From contig JAPKYO010000064.1 of assembly GCA_026394265.1 (NCBI GenBank), forward strand, positions 1 to 9,643: DNA of 9,643 bases, in the 5' to 3' direction. Source of the DNA: Candidatus Bathyarchaeota archaeon (lineage in GTDB: Archaea; Thermoproteota; Bathyarchaeia; TCS64). Position numbers and translations under genes: made by a program. The notes under the pieces are model-generated. The model made no database searches. It saw only the letters and a list, made by a program, of their open reading frames with translations, and had not been told where the DNA came from. Shown piece by piece: positions 1 through 5,627 of this stretch (the stretch's first letter is position 1; every line of letters starts with the position of its first letter).

Positions 1-1
1 T

Positions 2-53
2 TTGATTATGCGAACTTAATCCATAATTTATATTCGCATTAATATTGAATCAA
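2..53. repeat. imperfect inverted repeat in AT-rich upstream region
   Basis: The left arm at 2-14 is complementary to two blocks on the right, TTCGCAT at 33-39 and AATCAA at 48-53, which are separated by an 8-nt bulge at 40-47. Thirteen bases pair in total around an AT-rich loop. This could be a terminator or regulatory hairpin of the gene to the left, the end of a decayed element, or chance in AT-rich DNA. The rest of 1-219 holds no supported coding sequence. Confidence 0.25.
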
Positions 54-97
54 TAAAACTAAATAAGATATTAAAATGGCATAAACTCATACCTCTT

Positions 98-131
98 AAT
101 AATCTATATTTTATGTCCATTTTACTTATAT
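98..131 (+). promoter_or_regulatory. candidate promoter (TATA-like elements) for the first pilin gene
   Basis: Two TATA-like stretches lie upstream of the pilin gene: an A-rich block followed by CTATATTTTA at about 98-113, and CTTATATT at 125-132. Archaeal initiation normally occurs about 25 nt downstream of the TATA centre, so these would give start sites near 133 and 153 and leaders of roughly 65-90 nt. The whole region is AT-rich, so neither element stands out strongly and the choice is uncertain. Confidence 0.3.
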
Positions 132-213
132 TCGTTTTAGACGGTATTCTGGTTGCTTATGCTGGCGATAGTGATCGCCTGACATATTGAGAAGTCGAAA
201 ATCACTAAAAAAA

Positions 214-217
214 GGAG
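214..217 (+). promoter_or_regulatory. Shine-Dalgarno GGAG of the first pilin gene
   Basis: AAAGGAGAA sits just before a cluster of four in-frame ATG codons at 220, 229, 232 and 235. Spacing from GGAG is 2 nt to the first ATG, which is short, and 11 nt to the second, which is slightly long. The exact start is therefore undecided within 15 nt. The mature protein is the same whichever is used. Confidence 0.5.
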
Positions 218-219
218 AA

Positions 220-699
220 ATGAAAGAAATGATGATGAAGAGTAGGAAGGCTATAAGCCCCGTCATAGCGACGGTCATACTAGTTGCTGTTGCCATCACG
301 ATTGCTGTCGCCGTCTCGTACTGGATGAGCGGCATAACGAGCTCGTACACAAAGTTCGAGAAGGTCGAAATACAGTCAGCTCAATGTGTAAAAGGTGCTA
401 CGTTTTGGACTATAACGCTCAGTCTTAAGAACTCCGGGACCTCTGCTGCAACTCTCAATAATGTCTACGTTAACGATATAATGTCTGTGGCTGGAACCGG
501 AGCAACCTTAACGCTAACTTCGAATGCTACTTCTACAGCCCCGTTCACACTTAATAGTGGTGCTAGCAAGACTATTGCAGTTAATGTTGGCCTTACTTGG
601 GCGGGAAGTGGTAGTGCACTAACCTCTGGTACTGCTGTTAACATTAAAATTCACAGCGCTGGCGGTATGGACTACATCAAGCTCATGGAGCTTGTGTAA
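220..699 (+). CDS. archaeal type IV pilin (class III signal peptide), likely major pilin
   Basis: From the ATG at 220 this is a 159-residue prepilin. The start is uncertain: ATGs at 229, 232 and 235 are also possible, and an in-frame TTG at 187 has no good ribosome site. The N-terminus has a basic leader KSRKA and then the hydrophobic helix ISPVIATVILVAV... (residues 12-36). This is the hallmark of archaeal pilins (Pilin_N/DUF1628 type), and prepilin peptidase would cut between A11 and I12. The mature head is small and rich in Ser, Thr, Ala and Gly with alternating polar/hydrophobic strands, as in a beta-rich filament subunit. It has one cysteine and a C-terminal IKIHS motif (142-146) shared with the pilin at 4332. 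It stands first in the cluster, separated from the ATPase gene by a T-rich terminator, which fits a separately and strongly transcribed major subunit. Base composition is more AT-rich than in the ATPase gene. Pilin class is well supported; the major-subunit role is inferred. Confidence 0.9.
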   Translation: MKEMMMKSRKAISPVIATVILVAVAITIAVAVSYWMSGITSSYTKFEKVEIQSAQCVKGATFWTITLSLKNSGTSAATLNNVYVNDIMSVAGTGATLTLTSNATSTAPFTLNSGASKTIAVNVGLTWAGSGSALTSGTAVNIKIHSAGGMDYIKLMELV

Positions 700-710
700 A
701 ACCGACTTAC

Positions 711-733
711 CCCTTTTTCATTTTTTTTAATTT
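711..733 (+). terminator. T-tract terminator after the first pilin gene
   Basis: Three T runs (714-718, 721-728, 731-733) lie 12-34 nt after the pilin stop codon, with no strong hairpin before them. Archaeal RNA polymerase terminates intrinsically at such T-rich stretches. The element lies only about 20 nt before the ATPase start, so partial readthrough would give abundant pilin mRNA and less mRNA for the assembly machine. Confidence 0.65.
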
Positions 734-737
734 CAGC

Positions 738-743
738 AGGTGA
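738..743 (+). promoter_or_regulatory. Shine-Dalgarno AGGTGA that fixes a TTG start
   Basis: AGGTGA matches the archaeal anti-Shine-Dalgarno end of 16S rRNA and lies 9 nt before TTG 753. An in-frame TGA at 741-743 rules out any earlier start. The next ATG (residue 40 of the protein) has no comparable site, so TTG 753 is well supported. Confidence 0.75.
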
Positions 744-752
744 AACTCAGGT

Positions 753-2570
753 TTGCGTCTCCTCGGTAGAAAGGAAAACGCCGAAATCGAAGACACCGGC
801 ATTCGAGTAGACCAAGCTGAACCCACCTACCTCGTAGTCGAAGAATACTTCGTCGAAGAACCCTACTCGATGGTTAAGGTCGTCAAATCAAGCGACCTCG
901 GCGAGGGACTATACTATTACACCGTAGACATCGCCCTCGATGAGGACGAAGACGAGACCTATCGACGGATGGTGAAGATCCTAAGCAAGGAGCTTGAGCC
1001 CCCCGTCGAAGAGGGCGTCGACCCCAAGGCCTACGTCTTCCAGGAGGCGGAGCGCATCGCTGAGAGGTACTCCCGTTCTCTCGGGCAGTTCACCAGCGAG
1101 TCTTGGGGAAAGATATTCCACAGCGTCGTCAGGGACCTCGCCGGATACGGCGCCCTGCACACCCTGATGAGCGACCCCAACATAGAGGACATAAGCTGCA
1201 ACGGCGTCAACGCCCCCATATTCATCTGGCACAGGAAGTTCGAGAGCATCCCCACAAACATCCGCTTCACCAGCGAGGATATCCTCAACGACTTCATAAT
1301 CAAGCTCGCCCACAAGTCGGGGAAACACATCAGCTCCGCCCAGCCACTACTGGACGGAATGCTCCCCGAGAAGCACAGGCTCGCCGCCACCTTCATGAAC
1401 GAGGTCTCGACGAAGGGGAGCACCTTCTGCATAAGAAAGTTCAGGGCCGACCCCTACAGCATCGTAGACCTCATACAGATGGGCAGCCTAAACGAGAAGA
1501 TAGCCGCCTACTTCTGGATGATCCTCGAGAACAAGCAGAGTTTCATGATCCTCGGCGGCACAGGCGCGGGGAAGACGAGCATCCTCAACTCGACCCTGAG
1601 CCTTATGTCGGGAAACGACAAAATAATCACCGTCGAGGAGGTCCCCGAGCTGAGCCCCCCCGTCTCGAACTGGACCCAGTTCAACACTCGCCAAAGCTTC
1701 CAGTTCAGTAGCGCCGAGGGCCCCAAGGGCATCACCCTCTTCGACTTAGTCAAGGTCTGCCTAAGATACAGGCCCGACTACATAGTCGTCGGCGAGGTCC
1801 GAGGCGAGGAGGCCTACACACTCTTCCAAGCCCTTGCCACCGGACACGGCGGGCTGTGCACTATGCACGCCGACAGCCTCGACAGGGCGGTAAAGAGGCT
1901 CACATCCGAGCCCATGAACGTCGCCCCCGTCTACATCCCCCTGATGAACAGCGCCGTCCATATACAGAAAGTCGAACTACCCAAGAAAAAACAGGGACTA
2001 AGCTTCGGCCGCAGGGTTCGCGACATCTGGGAGATCGAGGACTTCGAGAAGTACCGCGAGGTCGAGACCTGGGACCCGCTCACCGATACCTTCGTGACAA
2101 GGTTCGAGAACAGCATCCTTCTCAAGCGGATCGCCGACCTGAAGGGTCTCACGATGGATGAGATCCTCATCGAGCTCGCGATGAGAGAGCTCTACCTCCG
2201 AGAGATCGTAAATAGCGGCGTAAGGAACCAGCACCAGGTCACATCGAAGATCCTGGGATACAAGCTCAATCAAAGGAAGAACGATTCCAGGGACGCCCCG
2301 AGTGAGAAGCCGAAGGCAGAGTTAAACACCCTAGAAAAGGTGGACGTCGCCGAGCCTAAACTCAGCAATGTTGATCCTCCCAGGATCAGTGCAGCCGACG
2401 ATCCAACGACCGAAGTGATTGTTGCCACGGTGCAGGAGTCGGTCGGACAGAAGAAGGAGCCAAGCGAGGAGAGCGAAGCCGATGCGGTCGTCCCCGTCGA
2501 TCGGGCTCCCCTGAAGCTCCGCAGGCGCGGCTTCGAATTACCCTACATAAGCAGGATAAAAGGTGAATAG
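753..2570 (+). CDS. type II/IV secretion ATPase (GspE/FlaI/PilB family) for pilus assembly
   Basis: A 605-residue cytoplasmic hexameric-type ATPase that powers extrusion of pilins through the adjacent TadC-like platform. An acidic N-terminal region (about 1-115) leads into the archaeal signature around GYGALHTLMSDPNIEDIS (131-148). The catalytic core then shows Walker A GGTGAGKTS at 268-276 (K274), an Asp-box equivalent TVEEVPEL at 293-300, Walker B DYIVVGEVRGEE at 342-353 (E348), and the His box ATGHGGLCTMHAD at 362-374. All catalytic elements are intact. After the core (about 505 on) comes a tail of some 80 hydrophilic residues rich in Glu, Lys, Pro and Ser, probably disordered. It ends in a basic-aromatic segment (LKLRRRGFELPYIS, 587-600). 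Start is TTG 753. The stop at 2568-2570 overlaps the ribosome site of the next gene, which starts 1 nt later, indicating translational coupling. Family assignment is firm. Pilus rather than archaellum is inferred from the pilin neighbours and the lack of archaellum accessory genes. Confidence 0.95.
   Translation: MRLLGRKENAEIEDTGIRVDQAEPTYLVVEEYFVEEPYSMVKVVKSSDLGEGLYYYTVDIALDEDEDETYRRMVKILSKELEPPVEEGVDPKAYVFQEAERIAERYSRSLGQFTSESWGKIFHSVVRDLAGYGALHTLMSDPNIEDISCNGVNAPIFIWHRKFESIPTNIRFTSEDILNDFIIKLAHKSGKHISSAQPLLDGMLPEKHRLAATFMNEVSTKGSTFCIRKFRADPYSIVDLIQMGSLNEKIAAYFWMILENKQSFMILGGTGAGKTSILNSTLSLMSGNDKIITVEEVPELSPPVSNWTQFNTRQSFQFSSAEGPKGITLFDLVKVCLRYRPDYIVVGEVRGEEAYTLFQALATGHGGLCTMHADSLDRAVKRLTSEPMNVAPVYIPLMNSAVHIQKVELPKKKQGLSFGRRVRDIWEIEDFEKYREVETWDPLTDTFVTRFENSILLKRIADLKGLTMDEILIELAMRELYLREIVNSGVRNQHQVTSKILGYKLNQRKNDSRDAPSEKPKAELNTLEKVDVAEPKLSNVDPPRISAADDPTTEVIVATVQESVGQKKEPSEESEADAVVPVDRAPLKLRRRGFELPYISRIKGE
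2561..2566 (+). promoter_or_regulatory. Shine-Dalgarno AGGTGA for the platform gene
   Basis: AGGTGA lies 5 nt before ATG 2572, inside the last codons of the ATPase gene. It favours ATG 2572 over the in-frame GTG at 2563, which lies within the site itself. Confidence 0.7.
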
Positions 2571-2571
2571 G

Positions 2572-4335
2572 ATGAACACTCGCGACATATGCTACCAGAA
2601 CTTTGCTTGGCTGGGTGAGAGGTTAAGCCATGTCTTCAAGGGGGTCGAGAACGATCTCGACGCCGCAGCCATGAAGGTGCACCCCGATGTCTACCTCAGC
2701 GTCGTCGGCGCGGGCGCGATGGCGACGCTGATCGTTCCGATTCTGTTGATACTCGTCTGGCTACTGGGTCTTTGGCCCGACGTGCCGATGCTCCCCATGA
2801 ACGGCCTCGTGATAATACCTGCCTCCCTCCTGCTGCCGCTTGTCGTAGTCGTCTTCGGAATCATCGGACCGAAGACGGGTGCGGAAAACCGCATAGCGGG
2901 GCTGAAGACGGAGATACCCTATGCCTCGATGTACATCAGCGTCATGGCCAGCGGCGGGCTCTCCCCCTACGAGAGCCTCCTCAGGCTGAGGGGGTTCACT
3001 CTCCTCCCACAGATGCAGCAGGAGGTGGCCAGGATAGAGACAATCGCCCTATCGACCGGTGTGGACCCCGTAACGGCCATAGAGAGAGCCACAAAGCAGG
3101 TGAACATCCCCGAGTACAACGAGCTGCTCCTAGGCTACGCATCTAGTCTGAGGACCGGCGGGGACACCCTCCACTACCTGCACAACCAGACGAAGAACAT
3201 GTTCCTCGGCCTCGGCTCACGGATGAAGGCGATGGGGGATAACATGGGGATGCTCATGGAGACCTACACGATCATCGGAATCCTCGGCGTCCTCGGCATC
3301 TTCCTGATGTTCGTCATCGGGCTGAGTCTACCGATGGCCGGCGTGAATATCTCACCCTCGCAGTTCTTCTTATTCTCCTTCGTCGGTATGCCGTTTCTAG
3401 CTTTCCTGTTCATCTACGCGGCGGACGGTGGTCAGATAAGCTACCCCATATCGAATTTCAAGACCTATCTGGTGTTCCTAGGCTTCCTGCCTATAGGGGC
3501 CTTCGCCGCGACGCAGTTCGTCCTACCATTCTTCGATAAGAGCTTCATAATCGTTCCACAAATGCCCGAGATGATAGTGTGGCTTCGGATCACTTTCGGC
3601 TTCGCCGAGGGAACCGAGGCCCCGATTGGGTTTGGGATCGCCTTGATCTTGATGTGTCTACCGGGGGCTGTCATGGATTACCTGCTCGTTGAGCGTGATA
3701 AGAGCATTCAGAGTGGGGTGGTGCAGTTCCTCCGCGACCTCGTGGAGACGAGGAAAAGTGGCCTCAGCCCCGAGAGGTGCATAGACGCCTTGTCTGGGAG
3801 GAACTACAAGGGCTTCACCCCTTACCTCAAGATGATCAACTTGAAGCTGAACTGGGGCTACCCGATTCGACAGATTTACGGAGAGTTCCAGGGGAGGGTG
3901 CACAACTGGCTCGCCCTGATGAACGTGTATCTCTTCATCGACACCCTCGACGTGGGGGGAGGAAGCGTCGAGAGCCTCGAGTCGCTCGCGAGCTTCGCCG
4001 AGACGTCGAAGAGGCTGGAGGAAGAGAAGAGGGCGCTGCTGATGCCGTTATCCATCGTGCCCTACATCGGGATCGCGCTGCTCGTCGGCTCGACCGTGAT
4101 GTTTCTCTCCTTCTTCGCAGGAGCAAACATGGGGGTCTCCATTGCCGCTGCGATGTTGTACAAGACCCTTCTTACGCCGCTGTGCTTGCACGCCTTCACA
4201 CTGGGTCTGGTCACCGGGAAGTTGACTGCGGGGCGCGTCTCAGCGGGTTTCAAGCACTCGATAGTACTCGTCCTAGTCTCGATCGGCGGCATCTGGGCGG
4301 TGGCGTACATGGGAAACGGAGGCATGAACCTATGA
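2572..4335 (+). CDS. TadC/FlaJ/PilC-type pilus assembly platform protein, two T2SSF domains
   Basis: A 587-residue polytopic inner-membrane protein, the platform on which the ATPase acts. From ATG 2572, about nine hydrophobic segments are visible, near residues 49-68, 78-98, 233-255, 265-284, 299-319, 353-373, 493-516, 523-548 and 562-580. Two cytoplasmic T2SSF-like repeats lie between them. The first (about 114-230) carries EIPYASMYISVMASGGLSP, a typical archaeal TadC signature. The second (about 382-490) contains LRDLVETRKSGLSPERCI and the SLASFAETSKRLEEEKR segment preceding a helix. The duplicated arrangement and length match archaeal FlaJ/TadC-like proteins rather than short bacterial TadC. 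The stop codon TGA overlaps the ATG of the next pilin gene (ATGA at 4332-4335). Family assignment is firm; direct interaction with the upstream ATPase is inferred from the family and gene order. Confidence 0.93.
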   Translation: MNTRDICYQNFAWLGERLSHVFKGVENDLDAAAMKVHPDVYLSVVGAGAMATLIVPILLILVWLLGLWPDVPMLPMNGLVIIPASLLLPLVVVVFGIIGPKTGAENRIAGLKTEIPYASMYISVMASGGLSPYESLLRLRGFTLLPQMQQEVARIETIALSTGVDPVTAIERATKQVNIPEYNELLLGYASSLRTGGDTLHYLHNQTKNMFLGLGSRMKAMGDNMGMLMETYTIIGILGVLGIFLMFVIGLSLPMAGVNISPSQFFLFSFVGMPFLAFLFIYAADGGQISYPISNFKTYLVFLGFLPIGAFAATQFVLPFFDKSFIIVPQMPEMIVWLRITFGFAEGTEAPIGFGIALILMCLPGAVMDYLLVERDKSIQSGVVQFLRDLVETRKSGLSPERCIDALSGRNYKGFTPYLKMINLKLNWGYPIRQIYGEFQGRVHNWLALMNVYLFIDTLDVGGGSVESLESLASFAETSKRLEEEKRALLMPLSIVPYIGIALLVGSTVMFLSFFAGANMGVSIAAAMLYKTLLTPLCLHAFTLGLVTGKLTAGRVSAGFKHSIVLVLVSIGGIWAVAYMGNGGMNL

Positions 4336-4766
4336 GACGACTAAAGAATAGACGAGGCTTTTCTGAAGTCATATCCTCGGTGATACTGACCGCTGTCGTC
4401 TTAACAGTGGGCGCCGCGGTATGGTCGTACGCACAGTCAGCGACAACAGTAATAGCTGACAACTACGTCAAAGGGACCCTCAGCCTCAAGCAGGAGATCA
4501 TAGAGCGTTTCACGGTTGAGCGGGTCTTCTACGAACCGGGCGTTTTACACATTTGGATATTCAACTATGGATCCGTCGACTCTCAACTCGACATCTATGT
4601 CACGCCTTCGGTGGGGACCATCCCGCCGATCCTGAATCACGCAATCGGGTCTAGCAATCTGGAATGCGTCGACATAGCAACGACCCTGTCAGCCGGCACC
4701 ACGCTTTCCATCAAGGTTCACAGTGTGAGGGATAACAATGTCTATTACGCGTACACGGTATCGTAG
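4332..4766 (+). CDS. small type IV pilin-like protein (class III signal peptide)
   Basis: A 144-residue prepilin. The leader MRRLKNRRG is followed by the hydrophobic helix FSEVISSVILTAVVLTVGAAV (10-30), so prepilin peptidase should cut between G9 and F10. The mature head is beta-rich with one cysteine (C112). It ends with an IKVHS motif (127-131) close to the C-terminus, matching the IKIHS of the pilin at 220-699, so the two probably share a fold. The start is fixed by the ATGA overlap with the platform gene. The reading frame is open further upstream, but that stretch is the platform gene read in another frame. Its position downstream in the operon and likely lower expression suggest a minor or initiating subunit. 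Confidence 0.88.
   Translation: MRRLKNRRGFSEVISSVILTAVVLTVGAAVWSYAQSATTVIADNYVKGTLSLKQEIIERFTVERVFYEPGVLHIWIFNYGSVDSQLDIYVTPSVGTIPPILNHAIGSSNLECVDIATTLSAGTTLSIKVHSVRDNNVYYAYTVS
4727..4731 (+). promoter_or_regulatory. Shine-Dalgarno GAGGG inside the preceding pilin gene
   Basis: GAGGG lies 6 nt before ATG 4738, within the last codons of the pilin at 4332-4766. It supports a start that overlaps the upstream gene by 29 nt. Confidence 0.55.
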
Positions 4767-5619
4767 GAAGCGGAAGGGAATCTCCACCGTGATGGGGACC
4801 CTTGTCTTCGTAGGGATACTATTCACCTCTGTAATTCCGATGTATCTGGTCATGAACCAGGCAGATGTGATATTGGATCAGAGTAAATTGACTATAAAAC
4901 ATACCGATGATGAAAGGGCAAACGAGTTTGCCAATGTGTATGTTTTCCCCACTGATCCACAAAGTTCTACAAGCGTTAACATACAGATCTTCAACAAGTG
5001 TGAAATGCCGATAAACATCATTAGGATCTGGCTGAACAACACATACTATGTCACTAATCTTTCGATCCCGCCGATGGAAAACAAAATTCAAATAATCACT
5101 GTAAACGCTAAAAATGGAAACTCCTACGATTCGCGGGTGACAACCCAGAGGGGGAACGTCTACGCCGCGTTGAATGGTATCCTATCCTATGGACCTAATG
5201 GATGGATCGGCGAGTCTTTTGGAATAAACATCGTTATGCCGGCTCGTGAAGCGTGGATGAACAGCGAGAAGTGGGACGGACCCTACGATAACTTTAACGT
5301 CACGATCTGGCGAGTGGTAGGCGGCGTCCGCCAGCAGCCACCAGAGTATCTCAGCTCGTATATGACGCGGGCCGTGAGTGCTTCGGAGCAGTTCTTCTCC
5401 CTCTCAGAGCAGGGAACCTATCACGTCAAGGCGCAGGTACACCTTAGCAAGAAAGCGACCAGACCAGCACATTGGCACACCATAATAGATGGAGATTATG
5501 TGATTGAGTGGCCGGGTGGGGATCCAATCATACAGGTGACTCTGTATGCGCAAGACCCTAGTCTTCCGGGTTGTCAGACCCCCCTCTGCCCGATATGTAT
5601 CGCATATAATGGAGGTTGA
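4738..5619 (+). CDS. large pilin-like protein with C-terminal cysteine cluster
   Basis: A 293-residue prepilin-like protein. A strongly basic leader ending RRKRKG (9-14) precedes ISTVMGTLVFVGILFTSVI, giving a predicted cleavage between G14 and I15. The ectodomain of about 250 residues is mostly predicted strand. It contains several N-glycosylation sequons (for example NNT near 100, NLS near 107, NVT at 187). A late segment (about 216-270) resembles a beta-sandwich strand set, with GTYHVKAQVHL. The C-terminus carries C279, C284 and C287 in a CX4CX2C arrangement; the only other cysteine is C88. The length is about twice that of the two other pilins, which fits a tip or minor pilin with an added domain. 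ATG 4738 overlaps the preceding gene by 29 nt and has its own GAGGG. The first half of the gene is noticeably AT-richer than the ATPase and platform genes. Pilin class rests on the N-terminus; the ectodomain is not recognised. Confidence 0.82.
   Translation: MSITRTRYRRKRKGISTVMGTLVFVGILFTSVIPMYLVMNQADVILDQSKLTIKHTDDERANEFANVYVFPTDPQSSTSVNIQIFNKCEMPINIIRIWLNNTYYVTNLSIPPMENKIQIITVNAKNGNSYDSRVTTQRGNVYAALNGILSYGPNGWIGESFGINIVMPAREAWMNSEKWDGPYDNFNVTIWRVVGGVRQQPPEYLSSYMTRAVSASEQFFSLSEQGTYHVKAQVHLSKKATRPAHWHTIIDGDYVIEWPGGDPIIQVTLYAQDPSLPGCQTPLCPICIAYNGG
5611..5616 (+). promoter_or_regulatory. strong Shine-Dalgarno GGAGGT before the Ig-like protein gene
   Basis: A perfect GGAGGT overlaps the last codons of the preceding pilin-like gene. 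It lies 11 nt before ATG 5628. The closer GTG at 5621 is in another frame that soon stops, so ATG 5628 is the start. Confidence 0.6.
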
Positions 5620-5627
5620 TGTGAGAA

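Noticed and set aside
126..350. 74-codon - strand frame across the first pilin leader
   Set aside because: Antisense of the pilin hydrophobic helix, which also encodes hydrophobic residues; no supporting start signals.
1103..1711. 202-codon open frame on the + strand inside the ATPase gene
   Set aside because: Out-of-frame shadow of a GC-rich gene with strong third-position bias. The translation is Arg/His/Pro-rich with no domain.
2563..2571. GTG 2563 as the platform protein start
   Set aside because: It lies inside the AGGTGA ribosome site, which is correctly spaced for ATG 2572.
3777..4331. Open frame extending the second pilin gene upstream by about 185 codons
   Set aside because: This stretch is the platform gene read in another frame. 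It is Arg/Gly-rich and unlike a pilin, and the prepilin leader begins exactly at ATG 4332.
753..4335. Archaellum (flagellum) operon
   Set aside because: No flaC/D/E/F/G/H-like genes accompany the ATPase and platform, and the three pilins are unlike archaellins beyond the signal peptide.
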